A program made the translations under genes and the position numbers. A stretch of 64,000 nucleotides of DNA, from contig CP099863.1 of the NCBI GenBank assembly GCA_024134725.1, forward strand, positions 987,501 to 1,051,500. The letters run 5' to 3'. The notes under the pieces are model-generated. The model was given only the letters and a program-made list of their open reading frames with translations, searched no databases and was not told the DNA's origin. Positions 34,080 to 43,366 of this stretch are shown here, piece after piece. The first letter of the stretch is position 1. The number at the start of each line of letters is the position of its first letter. Source of the stretch: Bacillus sp. 1780r2a1 (GTDB taxonomy: Bacteria; Bacillota; Bacilli; Bacillales; Bacillaceae_H).

Positions 34080-36014
34080 ATGACAACGGAAAGAATGACA
34101 ACGGCACAAGCTCTTGTAAAGTTCTTAAACCAGCAGTACGTCGAAGTGGATGGAAAGGAAACAAAGTTTATCAAAGGAATCTTTACGATTTTTGGTCATG
34201 GTAACGTGGTAGGAATTGGGCAAGCTCTTGAACAACATGCGGGAGAACTGGAAGTCTATCAAGGAAGAAACGAGCAAGGTATGGCAAATGCAGCGATGGC
34301 ATTTGCCAAACAAAAGCACAGAAAGCAAATCATGGCGTGCACTTCTTCAGTAGGGCCTGGTTCTGCCAACATGGTAACAACAGCTGCTACTGCTACTGCT
34401 AATAATATTCCTATTTTATTGCTTCCAGGTGATGTGTTTGCTACTCGTCAGCCTGATCCTGTTCTTCAACAAATCGAACAAACTCATGACTTATCCCTTT
34501 CAACAAATGATGCTTTTCGAGCAGTGAGTAAATATTGGGATCGCGTTAATCGACCGGAGCAGCTCATGACGGCAATGATCAACGCTATACGCGTATTGAC
34601 CAATCCAGCTGATACAGGAGCCGTGACAATTTCGCTGCCGCAAGATGTACAAGGAGAAGCCTTTGATTTTCCTAGCTATTTCTTTAAAAAACGCGTGCAC
34701 AGAATGGAAAGGCGTTTGCCTACGAGAGAGTGTGTGAGAGATGCCGTTCAGCTTATTGTAAGCAAGAAAAAGCCTATTATTATTTGCGGTGGGGGAGTTC
34801 GCTATTCGGAAGCAACAGCTGAATTAAAAGCTTTTTCAGAAGCATTCCATATTCCTTTTGGTGAAACACAAGCTGGTAAAAGTGCTATTGAGAGTGATTT
34901 CTTTTATAACCTAGGTGGGATAGGTGTAACCGGTAATCTCGCTGCGAACTCAATTGCTCGTGAAGCAGATCTAGTCATTGGAATTGGAACGAGGTTTACG
35001 GATTTTACAACGGGTTCAAAAGAATTGTTTCAGCATCCAGACGTCGAGTTTTTAACCTTGAATATCTCTGAATTTCATGCCAATAAGTTGGATGCCGTAA
35101 AGGTAGTGGCTGATGCGAAAGAAGCCCTTCGAGAGCTAACAGCTGAATTAATCCAGCATGGATATCACTCAGGTTACGGAACGGAAATCGTTGAGGCTAA
35201 GCAAAAGTGGCAAGCAGAGCTTGAACGTTTACATCACGTGCGTTACCAAGAGGAAGCATTTGTTCCAGAAGTAAGCGGACAGCTTGATGAGGTGCTTTCT
35301 GAGTATAAAGAAGCGCTCAGAACGTCATTAACGCAAACAAGCGTTATTGGTCAAGTAAATCATCTACTTGATGAAGATGCAATTATCGTAGGCGCAGCAG
35401 GCAGCTTGCCGGGGGATCTTCAGCGGATGTGGACATCGCGCACGCCCAATACGTATCACATGGAATACGGATATTCATGCATGGGTTACGAAATTGCAGG
35501 AGCACTTGGAGCTAAGCTAGCTGAGCCAGATAGAGAAGTTTATGCAATGGTTGGAGATGGAAGTTATCAAATGCTTCATTCAGAGCTGGTGACCAGCTTA
35601 CAGGAGAAAAAGAAAATAAACGTTTTATTGTTTGATAATTCAGGGTTTGGCTGCATCAACAATTTGCAGATGAGCAATGGAATGGGAAGCTTTGGTACAG
35701 AGTTTCGCTACCGAAACGAACAGTCGAATAAGCTAGATGGTAACATTCTCCGCATTAATTTTGCACAAAGCGCAGCGGGATACGGAGTGAAAACGTACGA
35801 AGCGCGCACGTTAGAAGAGCTTAGATTTGCTCTTGAAGACGCGAAGAAACAAGAAGTGTCTACGCTTATTGATATTAAGGTACTGCCAAAGACCATGACA
35901 AATGGATACGACTCATGGTGGCATGTTGGAGTGGCAGAAGTTTCTGATAATAAAAGCGTACAAGAAGCGTTTGAAGAGAAAAGAACACATTTAACAAAAG
36001 CAAGATTGTATTAG
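34080..36014 (+). CDS. iolD: 3D-(3,5/4)-trihydroxycyclohexane-1,2-dione hydrolase
   Basis: A thiamine-diphosphate enzyme that opens the ring of the diketone formed by IolE, giving 5-deoxyglucuronate. Of 644 aa, it has the ThDP-fold plan: N-terminal Pyr domain ([37 protein letters not shown] with the catalytic Glu), a central domain, and the C-terminal PP domain with [17 protein letters not shown] and [12 protein letters not shown] for Mg-ThDP binding. The ATG at 34080 is used because AAAGGGG lies before it; the in-frame ATG six codons upstream lacks one. Confidence 0.95.
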   Translation: MTTERMTTAQALVKFLNQQYVEVDGKETKFIKGIFTIFGHGNVVGIGQALEQHAGELEVYQGRNEQGMANAAMAFAKQKHRKQIMACTSSVGPGSANMVTTAATATANNIPILLLPGDVFATRQPDPVLQQIEQTHDLSLSTNDAFRAVSKYWDRVNRPEQLMTAMINAIRVLTNPADTGAVTISLPQDVQGEAFDFPSYFFKKRVHRMERRLPTRECVRDAVQLIVSKKKPIIICGGGVRYSEATAELKAFSEAFHIPFGETQAGKSAIESDFFYNLGGIGVTGNLAANSIAREADLVIGIGTRFTDFTTGSKELFQHPDVEFLTLNISEFHANKLDAVKVVADAKEALRELTAELIQHGYHSGYGTEIVEAKQKWQAELERLHHVRYQEEAFVPEVSGQLDEVLSEYKEALRTSLTQTSVIGQVNHLLDEDAIIVGAAGSLPGDLQRMWTSRTPNTYHMEYGYSCMGYEIAGALGAKLAEPDREVYAMVGDGSYQMLHSELVTSLQEKKKINVLLFDNSGFGCINNLQMSNGMGSFGTEFRYRNEQSNKLDGNILRINFAQSAAGYGVKTYEARTLEELRFALEDAKKQEVSTLIDIKVLPKTMTNGYDSWWHVGVAEVSDNKSVQEAFEEKRTHLTKARLY

Positions 36015-36050
36015 GTACAACTGAATAAGAGCTTGAAGGGGAGAAGGGCT

Positions 36051-36947
36051 ATGTTTAAACAAGGTGTAATTAAGCTTGGTATTGCGCCAATTGCGTGGAC
36101 GAATGATGATATGCCGGAACTTGGTGGAGAAAATACGTTTGAACAGTGTATTAGTGAAATGGCGCTTGCTGGCTTTAAAGGAAGTGAAGTGGGCAATAAG
36201 TACCCACGTGATGTGAAGGTTTTAAAAAAAGCGCTGTCTCATCGTAGATTAGAGATTGCAAGCGCTTGGTTCAGCACATATTTGACGACAAAGCCATTGG
36301 AGGAAACGGTGAGTGCTTTTATTGATCATCGTAACTTTCTACACGCAATGGGTGCAAGCGTAATTGTTGTGTCAGAGCAAGGACGTAGCATTCAAGGACT
36401 TATGCATACTCCGCTTTTTGATGAAAAGCCCCAGTTTACTGAAGAAGAGTGGGAGCGACTTGCCCTGGGCCTAAATCACTTAGGGATGCTTGCCAACGAA
36501 AAGGGCATGCATATCGTGTATCACCATCATATGGGAACCGGCATTCAAACGACATCTGAGATTGATCGACTAATGGAGATAACTGATTCTGACTTGGTCC
36601 ACTTGCTGTTTGATACGGGACATCTAGTGTTTTCAGGTGAAGATCCTCTGTATGTTTTAAAAAAGTATCTGCCACGTATTAAGCACGTTCATTTAAAAGA
36701 TGTGCGACGCGACGTAGTCGAAGCTGTGAAAGCGAAGAAATGGAGTTTTTTACAAGCGGTTCGTCAGGGAGCATTTACTGTACCAGGAGACGGGAGCATC
36801 AACTTTGATCCAATCTTTGCAGAGCTTGCTAAGTCTGATTACGCGGGATGGTTTGTAGTTGAAGCCGAACAAGATCCCGCTATTGCTAATCCGTTTGAAT
36901 ATGCGTTAAAAGCACGTCAATTTATTAAAGAAAAAAGTGGACTATAA
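36051..36947 (+). CDS. iolE: inosose dehydratase
   Basis: Dehydrates scyllo-inosose to the 1,2-dione in the second step of inositol catabolism. A xylose-isomerase-like TIM barrel of 298 aa: [20 protein letters not shown] is the IolE N-terminus, [20 protein letters not shown] and [16 protein letters not shown] supply metal ligands, and [10 protein letters not shown] and [10 protein letters not shown] complete the site. Start ATG at 36051 with AAGGGGAGAAGGG upstream; a TTG six codons earlier has no ribosome site. 36 bp after iolD. Confidence 0.95.
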   Translation: MFKQGVIKLGIAPIAWTNDDMPELGGENTFEQCISEMALAGFKGSEVGNKYPRDVKVLKKALSHRRLEIASAWFSTYLTTKPLEETVSAFIDHRNFLHAMGASVIVVSEQGRSIQGLMHTPLFDEKPQFTEEEWERLALGLNHLGMLANEKGMHIVYHHHMGTGIQTTSEIDRLMEITDSDLVHLLFDTGHLVFSGEDPLYVLKKYLPRIKHVHLKDVRRDVVEAVKAKKWSFLQAVRQGAFTVPGDGSINFDPIFAELAKSDYAGWFVVEAEQDPAIANPFEYALKARQFIKEKSGL

Positions 36948-36974
36948 AGTAGGTAACGTAAGGAGCTGGAAGAA

Positions 36975-37766
36975 ATGTTTGAAAAGCTTGGACAGTTAAA
37001 AGAAGGCTACAATGAATTAACGAATATGGCAAGCAAGCATGAGAATATGATGCTTGATATCGGAATCTATAGTTTAAGAGAAGGTGCGGAGCAAGTATTG
37101 CGAGATTCGAAGAAAGAAACAGCAGTACTTTTATTAGAAGGGAAAATCCGCATTGAGTGGGATGGTAATGTCCAAGAGATAGAGCGTGAAAGCGTGTTTG
37201 AAGAAGATCCATGGTGCCTTCACGTTGCATGCGATAATGAAGTGAAAATTACGTCGCTTAGAAAAAGTGAATTCCTTGTTCAAAAAACAGACAATGATCG
37301 TATGTTTTCTTCTAAGCTTTATATACCTTCAGATTGTCAAAGTGAAGTAGCGGGAGAAGGTGTATGGGACGGAACAGCTCAGCGAGTAATTCGTACCATA
37401 TTTGATTACAATAACGCGCCGTATTCAAATATGGTTATTGGTGAAGTGATTTCTTATCCAGGTAGGTGGTCGAGCTATCCTCCCCATCATCATGACCAGC
37501 CGGAAGTTTATTACTATCGCTTTAATAAGCCTCAAGGGTTTGGCTGTGCAATGGTTGGTGAAGATGCTCATCGCGTTGTTCATAATAGCTTTATCACCAT
37601 CCCGGGAGAACTAGACCATCCTCAAGCGACCGCTCCAGGGTATGCAATGTACTTTTGTTGGATGATTCGTCACCTTGACGGTAATCCGTGGAATGCGCGC
37701 ATTATGGAAAAGGAACATGAGTGGTTACTTGAGCCTGGAGCCAAAATTTGGCCGGAAAAAGAGTAG
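36975..37766 (+). CDS. iolB: 5-deoxy-glucuronate isomerase
   Basis: Isomerises 5-deoxy-D-glucuronate to 5-dehydro-2-deoxygluconate, the substrate of IolC. A bicupin protein of 263 aa with the metal-binding cupin segment SSYPPHHHDQPEVYYYRF, VHNSFITIPGELDHPQATAP and the C-terminal FCWMIRHLDGNPWNARI. Ribosome site AAGGAG. It is the last gene of the operon and is followed by a terminator. With iolG, C, A, D and E it covers every step from myo-inositol except the IolJ aldol cleavage. Confidence 0.95.
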   Translation: MFEKLGQLKEGYNELTNMASKHENMMLDIGIYSLREGAEQVLRDSKKETAVLLLEGKIRIEWDGNVQEIERESVFEEDPWCLHVACDNEVKITSLRKSEFLVQKTDNDRMFSSKLYIPSDCQSEVAGEGVWDGTAQRVIRTIFDYNNAPYSNMVIGEVISYPGRWSSYPPHHHDQPEVYYYRFNKPQGFGCAMVGEDAHRVVHNSFITIPGELDHPQATAPGYAMYFCWMIRHLDGNPWNARIMEKEHEWLLEPGAKIWPEKE

Positions 37767-37767
37767 T

Positions 37768-37800
37768 GAAAAGCGCCTAACAAAAGTTGGGCGTTTTTTC
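37768..37800 (+). terminator. intrinsic terminator of the iol operon
   Basis: AAAGCGCCTAAC...GTTGGGCGTTTTTT hairpin just after the iolB stop. Confidence 0.8.
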
Positions 37801-37803
37801 ACA

Positions 37804-37828
37804 GTTTATGAGGAAAGAAAAGGGGAAT
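37804..37828 (+). promoter_or_regulatory. SigB-type promoter candidate
   Basis: GTTTAT (37804), 13-nt spacer, GGGAAT (37823) is close to the SigB consensus GTTTAA-N12-15-GGGWAW. It sits 46 bp before a YtxH-like stress protein gene. Confidence 0.5.
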
Positions 37829-37873
37829 ATCTACACTAACAACTACTTTGATTGAAAAGGGAGAGTGGATAAG

Positions 37874-38395
37874 ATGAAGCAGGTAACGACTCAGGAAACA
37901 CAGGCGATTCAAGGGCAAGATCCTTCTCAAAAGGGAAACAAGCTTCTAACAGGTATTGCGGTAGGAGCAGCTGTTGGAGGTGTGGTAGCACTGGTGGATA
38001 AGCGTACCCGAACAAAGGTTATATCCGGCGCACAGTGCGCTAAAAGTTCGACAACAGATTTTGTCACGCGTTTACGAGAGAACCCGTCTGAGGTAAAAGG
38101 TGAATGGCAGCATCGCATTAAAGTAGCTTCAGGTGTTATTAAAGAAGTAACGTCAGATCTTAAGAGCTTATATGAGAAAGTGAACAATGAACTAAATGGT
38201 TCCGTACAGTCTATTAAAGAAGAGTCTTCTCAAATAGTAGAGTCTGCGCAAACTGTACAAGAAGACCTGCAAGAAATCGGTGATAAAGTAAAGCAGGCTG
38301 GTGAAGAAGTGGCTACTCCGACAAACCCTGAGCTCAAAAAAAACCCAACTCCTCAGCCTGAAACAATACCAAACAAACCAGCCTACTATCAATAA
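37874..38395 (+). CDS. YtxH-like general stress protein
   Basis: A 173-aa protein with one short hydrophobic glycine-rich helix near the N-terminus (LLTGIAVGAAVGGVVALVD, about 24-43) followed by a long charged amphipathic helix region (SDLKSLYEKVNNELNG, VQEDLQEIGDKVKQAGEEV) and a Pro-rich tail. This is the YtxH arrangement found in SigB-controlled stress proteins. ATG at 37874 is chosen because AAGGGAGAG is 9 nt upstream; an in-frame GTG at 37865 is only one base from it. The SigB-like promoter upstream supports a stress role. Molecular function unknown. Confidence 0.75.
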   Translation: MKQVTTQETQAIQGQDPSQKGNKLLTGIAVGAAVGGVVALVDKRTRTKVISGAQCAKSSTTDFVTRLRENPSEVKGEWQHRIKVASGVIKEVTSDLKSLYEKVNNELNGSVQSIKEESSQIVESAQTVQEDLQEIGDKVKQAGEEVATPTNPELKKNPTPQPETIPNKPAYYQ

Positions 38396-38401
38396 AACAC
38401 A

Positions 38402-38611
38402 AAAAGGCTGGGACATCAGTATTTCAGTCATTTATCCGAGCTATCACAAGTAAATTAACTTGCGATAGCTCGGATGTTTTTTTGTTGGTTTAAAAAGCCA
38501 GTGTTTGTAGCGTAATGGAACGAATTAAATTGCTCTTACAGCTTGGCGATTGTAGAAGCGTCAGGCTTCGTCTTTGAGAGGAAATCATTTAGCTATGTCT
38601 CAGTCTCTTTT
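38402..38611 (+). repeat. long-range inverted structured element (GGCTGGGACAT type)
   Basis: AAAAAGGCTGGGACAT (38401-38416) and ATGTCTCAGTCTCTTTT (38595-38611) pair over at least 12 positions as RNA, with two G-U wobbles. They enclose about 180 nt that include the strong hairpin at 38435-38474. The part at about 38512-38570, read on the minus strand, contains GAGCAATTTAATTCGTTCCA, related to the end of repeat copies B and C. I recognise GGCTGGGACA as a recurrent intergenic motif in Firmicutes. Confidence 0.5.
38435..38483 (+). terminator. strong hairpin terminator
   Basis: TCCGAGCTATC-CAAGT / ACTTG-GATAGCTCGGA (16 bp with one internal mismatch) followed by a T7 run after TG. It terminates the YtxH-like gene inside the larger element. 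Confidence 0.8.
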
Positions 38612-38914
38612 ATATGAAAATCTCCGGAATGCGAAAATTTTTAAAATAATAATATATACCCATAACAAAACAACTTATAGTTCAATAGGTCTGTTTAATA
38701 TTCTTATAGTTATATTTTAACAATTTTTTTACATTTTTTATCCTCTTTTTAGCCTATAATGTCGAGTTGTAAGACGACCTAAATAGAGAAATATGTAGGA
38801 TTTTAGCGGTGTGTAATGCTTTATTACAAAAGCAAAAAACTATTGACCGACAAGAAACTTCAGATTAAAATAAATTTTGCTAATAGTGTGATAATTTTGA
38901 GGGGGGTATTATCT
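38612..38914. promoter_or_regulatory. upstream region of the immune inhibitor A gene
   Basis: About 300 bp, very AT-rich, with TATAAT at 38755-38760 as a likely -10 region. A frame open from 38816 is contiguous with the protease but lacks a ribosome site, so it is taken as leader. Confidence 0.45.
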
Positions 38915-41254
38915 TTGGTTACATGGAAAAAAGTACTAGGAACATCGTTGCTAGCAACGACCGTTGCAATCGGTGGAGGACTTCCGCTGTTTAACGCCAC
39001 AAGTGCATCAGCGAAAACAGCTGATCAGCTTGAAAGTCCACCGCTTGATATGAATATCGTTCCAGAAGAACGATTAGGAAAGGCGCTGCAGCAGCAAGGC
39101 ATCATTTCGAAAAAAGCATCAAATCAAGAAGTGAAGAAGGCTGTCCAAGCATACATAGAGAATAAAGACAGTCACAAAGAGAGTATGAAAGGTCAAAAAC
39201 CAAATAAAATTGATCTTAAAGCAAAGCAAGCACGTGCGAAAAATGTGGAAAAAGTAAAAGAAGCAAAGAACGTGAACATGAACGCTGTCACAAAAGGAAA
39301 AGGTGACGGAGTAAAAGTTCAACCTGCTAAAGATGCAAAATATAACGGTAAAGTTCGTACAGACAAAGTGCTTGTCCTGTTAGTTGAATTTGCGGACTTT
39401 AAGCATAATAACGTGGTTCAAGAGCCTGGTTATATGTACGCTGATGACTTTAACCGTAACCATTATGAAAAATTAATGTTTGGTGATAAAGAATTCAAGT
39501 TGTTTAACGGTAACAAAGTTCAAACATTCAAGCAATATTACGAAGAGCAATCTGGCGGAAGCTATACAATGGACGGAACGGTATCAGAGTGGTTAACAGT
39601 TAAAGGAAATGCTGCTGAATATGGTGCTGATAATCCAAAAGGTGGCCATGATAACCTTGGGCCAAAAGGGCCTCGTGACCTTGTAAAAGAAGCGCTTCAA
39701 GAAGCTGTTAAAAGCGGCATTAATCTAAAGGAATTTGATCAATTTGATCAATATGATTTAGATGGTGACGGCAACCTAAACGAGCCGGATGGTTTAGTTG
39801 ATCACTTAATGATTATCCACGCTGGTACAGGGCAAGAAGCAGGTGGCGGTAAGTTAGGAAATGATGCAATTTGGTCACACCGTTGGACGCTAGGTCAGCC
39901 TTATAAAGTACCTGGTACTGACATTTCTGCTTATGATTACACAATTCAGCCGGAAGACGGAGCGGTTGGTGTTTTCGCTCATGAGTATGGTCATGACTTA
40001 GGTCTTCCAGATGAGTACGATACGCAATACTCTGGTCAAGGTGAGCCGGTTGGAGTATGGTCTATCATGAGTGGTGGAAGCTGGGCTGGAGAAATTGCTG
40101 GAACAGAGCCAACGAGTTTCTCTCCGCAAAACAAAGAGTTCTTCCAAAAGGTAATGGGAGGAAACTGGGCAAACATTAAAGAAATGGATTTAAAAGATAT
40201 TAACAAGACTGGCGCTGTAAGCATCATTGATCAAAGCGTAACGAAATCTAAAAACCCAGGTATTGTGAAGATTAATCTTCCTCAAAAAGCCGTGCAAGGG
40301 ATGAAAACTGATTTCGGTAAGAAGTTTTATTACAGTCAAAAAGGTGACGACCTGCGCACAGCAATGACAACAAAAGAGTTAGATTTAACAAATGCAACAA
40401 AAGCGTCATTTGATTTTAAAGCAAACTATGAAGTGGAAGCAGAATATGATTACTTATATGTAAATGCTATTTTGCCAGATGGATCTAAGGTTCTTTTAGA
40501 TACAATTGGTGATAAAGCAAATAACGCTGATCATTCGGCTGAAACAACAAATGGTAAATGGGTAGATGTAAGCTATGATTTAAGTCAATTTAAAGGTAAG
40601 AAAATCAAGCTTCAGTTTGAATACGTAACGGATGGTGGACTAGCGCTAGAAGGTTTTGGCCTTGATAACGCATCACTTGTTGTAGATGGTAAAGTAATAT
40701 TTACAGATGATGCAGAAGGACAAACAACGTTTACACTAGACGGATTCGAGCAAACAGATGGTTTAATGTACAAGGATAACTACTACTACGTTGAGTGGAG
40801 AAACTACGCTGGAAATGACAAAGCGCTGCAATTTGCGCGCGGAGCGAAGTACAATACTGGAATGCTATTGTGGTATGCTGATGATAGCTACTTAGATAAC
40901 TGGGTTGGACAGCACCCTGGTGAAGGTTTCTTAGGGGTTGTGGATTCACATCCTAAAAAGGTTCTATACTTTAATGGAAACGGAATTAGCACAACGGCAA
41001 ACACAACGCGTTATCAAATTGCAGACGCTGCGTTCTCATTTGATTCAACGCTTCCATGGACATATACACATGCAACAAATGGAACAATCTCTTCTAAAGA
41101 AGCAAAAGGCGTAACAAGCTTTAACGACCGTCGTTCTTATATCGATGATCGTATTAAAGATGCAGGCCGCATCCTTCCAAAACACGGTTTGAAAATCGAT
41201 GTAATTGGCGAAGCGAAAGATAATTCAGCTGGCGCGGTTTGGATTCATAAATAA
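38915..41254 (+). CDS. inhA: immune inhibitor A, secreted M6 metalloprotease
   Basis: A large secreted zinc protease; relatives in B. cereus and B. thuringiensis degrade host antibacterial peptides and matrix proteins. It has a Sec signal peptide ([20 protein letters not shown], cut near SASAKT), a Lys-rich propeptide, then the M6 domain with zinc motif [15 protein letters not shown] (His356, Glu357, His360, Asp later) and MSGGSWAG Met-turn. The C-terminal half has a carbohydrate-binding or MAM-like beta domain ([14 protein letters not shown]). The TTG at 38915, 8 nt after GAGGGGGGT, is the probable start, giving 779 aa; the frame extends 33 codons upstream without a ribosome site. Followed by its own terminator. 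Confidence 0.92.
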   Translation: MVTWKKVLGTSLLATTVAIGGGLPLFNATSASAKTADQLESPPLDMNIVPEERLGKALQQQGIISKKASNQEVKKAVQAYIENKDSHKESMKGQKPNKIDLKAKQARAKNVEKVKEAKNVNMNAVTKGKGDGVKVQPAKDAKYNGKVRTDKVLVLLVEFADFKHNNVVQEPGYMYADDFNRNHYEKLMFGDKEFKLFNGNKVQTFKQYYEEQSGGSYTMDGTVSEWLTVKGNAAEYGADNPKGGHDNLGPKGPRDLVKEALQEAVKSGINLKEFDQFDQYDLDGDGNLNEPDGLVDHLMIIHAGTGQEAGGGKLGNDAIWSHRWTLGQPYKVPGTDISAYDYTIQPEDGAVGVFAHEYGHDLGLPDEYDTQYSGQGEPVGVWSIMSGGSWAGEIAGTEPTSFSPQNKEFFQKVMGGNWANIKEMDLKDINKTGAVSIIDQSVTKSKNPGIVKINLPQKAVQGMKTDFGKKFYYSQKGDDLRTAMTTKELDLTNATKASFDFKANYEVEAEYDYLYVNAILPDGSKVLLDTIGDKANNADHSAETTNGKWVDVSYDLSQFKGKKIKLQFEYVTDGGLALEGFGLDNASLVVDGKVIFTDDAEGQTTFTLDGFEQTDGLMYKDNYYYVEWRNYAGNDKALQFARGAKYNTGMLLWYADDSYLDNWVGQHPGEGFLGVVDSHPKKVLYFNGNGISTTANTTRYQIADAAFSFDSTLPWTYTHATNGTISSKEAKGVTSFNDRRSYIDDRIKDAGRILPKHGLKIDVIGEAKDNSAGAVWIHK

Positions 41255-41268
41255 GAGATTCAGAAGCG

Positions 41269-41296
41269 GTAAGTGAAAAACTTACCGCTTTTTTCT
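41269..41296 (+). terminator. intrinsic terminator
   Basis: AAGCGGTAAG...CTTACCGCTTTTTT downstream of inhA. Confidence 0.88.
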
Positions 41297-41324
41297 ATGG
41301 AAAATATTGAAATGAGGAACACAA

Positions 41325-41359
41325 TGTGTATATAATGTATATAAAGTATATATACATTA
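41325..41359. promoter_or_regulatory. palindromic operator of the GntR/ABC operon
   Basis: TGTATATA...TATATACA arms (with an extra inner ATGTATATA) lie about 20 bp upstream of the GntR start, overlapping the expected promoter. This is typical of autoregulated YtrA-type operons. Confidence 0.5.
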
Positions 41360-41377
41360 TTTAAAAGAGGTATGAAT

Positions 41378-41755
41378 ATGCATATTGTAATTTCAAATCA
41401 GTCAAAAGAGCCTATATATGAACAAATTTACCATCAGATTCAAAAGCAAATCTTAGCGGATGAATTAAAACCGGGAACCTCGTTACCATCGATGCGTCAG
41501 CTTGCTAAGGATTTAGGTGTTAGCGTCATTACAACCAAGCGTGCTTATGAAGAACTTGAAAAGGGTGGGTTTATCTTTTCAATTGTGGGAAAAGGCTCAT
41601 TTGTTTCGGAACAAAATCATGAGATGATTCGGGAGCGAAAGCGAAGAGTTATCGAAGAACAATTAGCAGCTGCCATTCAAAACAGCAAGGGGATTGGAAT
41701 TGAGCTGCAGGAACTTCAAGAGCTTTTAATTATTTTATATGAGGAGGAAAGGTAA
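41378..41755 (+). CDS. GntR-family regulator, YtrA type
   Basis: A 125-aa short GntR regulator. The winged helix occupies most of the protein: PIYEQIYHQIQKQILADELK, PGTSLPSMRQLAKDLGVSVI, TTKRAYEELEKGGFIFS and GKGSFV, followed by a short dimerisation helix of about 40 aa, as in YtrA. Such proteins repress the ABC transporter genes that follow. The stop codon overlaps the next start (TAATG), so the genes are translationally coupled. ATG at 41378 is preferred over the ATG two codons earlier, which abuts the ribosome site AAGAGG. Confidence 0.9.
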   Translation: MHIVISNQSKEPIYEQIYHQIQKQILADELKPGTSLPSMRQLAKDLGVSVITTKRAYEELEKGGFIFSIVGKGSFVSEQNHEMIRERKRRVIEEQLAAAIQNSKGIGIELQELQELLIILYEEER

Positions 41756-42636
41756 TGAATAGCGTGATTGAATTGAATAATGTAACCAAGTCCTTTAACG
41801 GATTTCAGCTAAAGGATGTATCTCTGTCAGTAAACAAAGGTTTTGTGACAGGATTAATTGGTGGAAACGGAGTAGGAAAGTCGACGATTATTAAAATGAT
41901 TATGAATCTATTACAGCCTGATAGAGGGAGCATTTCTGTATTTGGCTTGAACTACATCAAGCATGAGAAAGAGATCAAACAACGGATTGGATTTGTATGC
42001 GATGAAAATATGTACTACGAAAACATTACGTTACGTGAACTTCATCGTATTATTAAGCCCATGTACAGAAACTGGGATGATACGTTGTTTACACAGTACG
42101 CGGAACGCTTTGAATTGCCTTTACGTAAAAAAATCAAAACATTTTCAAAAGGGATGCTGATGAAGGCTTCTTTAACGATGGCATTGTCTCATCATGCAGA
42201 TTTAATTGTGATGGATGAGCCAACATCTGGCTTAGATCCCATTTTTCGAAGAGAGCTGTTAGAGATTCTACAAGAGCTCATGCTCAATCATGAGAAAACA
42301 ATCTTCTTCTCCACGCATATCACCACAGATTTAGATAAAATCGCAGACTATATTACCTTTATCCATAACGGACAGCATATGTTTACAAAAGAGCACCATC
42401 AAATCTTTGAAGAATACGCCCTCGTAAAAGGGGCAGTTGATTTATTAGATCGTGACACGAAAAAAGAATTTCTAGCCATTCAAACGTCTAATCATGGGTT
42501 TGAAGCGCTCACTAACAAAAAGGACCGCGTACACGATATCTTCGGTGCAGAAGTGCTCATTGAAAAGCCGACGCTTGAGGACATTATGTTCTATACAAAA
42601 AAGGGGGAGCGTGAACATGCTACAGCTTATTCGTAA
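41755..42636 (+). CDS. ABC transporter ATP-binding protein (YtrB-like)
   Basis: A 293-aa ATPase with Walker A GGNGVGKST, Q-loop IGFVCDENMYYENIT, a variant signature FSKGMLMKASLTMAL (SKGM in place of SGGQ, as in YtrB/BcrA-type exporters), Walker B LIVMDEPTSGLDP and switch FFSTHITTDLDKIADY. It is encoded between a YtrA-type regulator and an ABC-2 permease. Such systems answer to cell-wall-active compounds in Bacillus, but the trigger here is unknown. The last 20 bp overlap the permease gene. Confidence 0.9.
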   Translation: MNSVIELNNVTKSFNGFQLKDVSLSVNKGFVTGLIGGNGVGKSTIIKMIMNLLQPDRGSISVFGLNYIKHEKEIKQRIGFVCDENMYYENITLRELHRIIKPMYRNWDDTLFTQYAERFELPLRKKIKTFSKGMLMKASLTMALSHHADLIVMDEPTSGLDPIFRRELLEILQELMLNHEKTIFFSTHITTDLDKIADYITFIHNGQHMFTKEHHQIFEEYALVKGAVDLLDRDTKKEFLAIQTSNHGFEALTNKKDRVHDIFGAEVLIEKPTLEDIMFYTKKGEREHATAYS

Positions 42637-43225
42637 AGACTTTTTATTACAAAGAAATGTATTTATTATTTTATTACCGATCTTATTTATCTATTTACTA
42701 ATTGATACGTCGACTACTTGGGTAGGTATTATCTTTAGCATTGCACTCATCATGAATGCTTTTTCAGAGGATGAGAAATCCGCTGTGCGGCTTTTGCTAA
42801 ACTCACTTCCGTACACACGTAAAGAGATTGTATCAGCTAAATACCTTGGTGCGTTCCTGTTTGCAGTTATTACGCTTTTGGTCATTGCTATTTCAAACCG
42901 GATTATTCATGGTGAAGGGATGCAGTGGGGGCAATTAGTGTTTAGTATCAGCGTCGTTTTGATCTTTGTTTCCATTGCCTTTCCAGTTTCGTATATCTTT
43001 CACAGCAAATATTTAGGAATAGCTTTTATTGGGCTGTTTGTTATCTATATGATTATTGCTAATACCTTTGTTCATAATCTACAGGAACAAGTAATTAACG
43101 TTGCACGCACAATCATGTCTTTTAATGTTTCAGACCTTTATCTGTTTGTTCTTTTACCTGCGTTACTTCTCTACCTCTTATCGTGGCTTACATCGATTTT
43201 TATCTATAAACAAAAAACATGTTAA
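42617..43225 (+). CDS. ABC-2 type transporter permease
   Basis: A 202-aa membrane subunit with about six helices, starting MLQLIRKDFLLQRNVFIILL as is usual for ABC-2 permeases of this size. It contains EDEKSAVRLLLNSLPYTRKE, the conserved cytoplasmic loop that contacts the ATPase. The ATG at 42617 (ribosome site GGGGGAG) is used; the frame is open upstream, but that part lies inside the ATPase gene and is not protein-like. Together with the two preceding genes it forms a compact regulator-ATPase-permease operon. Confidence 0.87.
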   Translation: MLQLIRKDFLLQRNVFIILLPILFIYLLIDTSTTWVGIIFSIALIMNAFSEDEKSAVRLLLNSLPYTRKEIVSAKYLGAFLFAVITLLVIAISNRIIHGEGMQWGQLVFSISVVLIFVSIAFPVSYIFHSKYLGIAFIGLFVIYMIIANTFVHNLQEQVINVARTIMSFNVSDLYLFVLLPALLLYLLSWLTSIFIYKQKTC

Positions 43226-43366
43226 GTGGTTCCTTTTCTCTAGCTCTCAATGAACATACTGTTCTTAAGAAAATAATGACAGTTTTGTAAGGATAGTCTT
43301 GCAAAATGAAACTGAACCTTTACAATTAAAAATAAGACTGATAGAGCGAGGAGAAAAGAGAACTAG

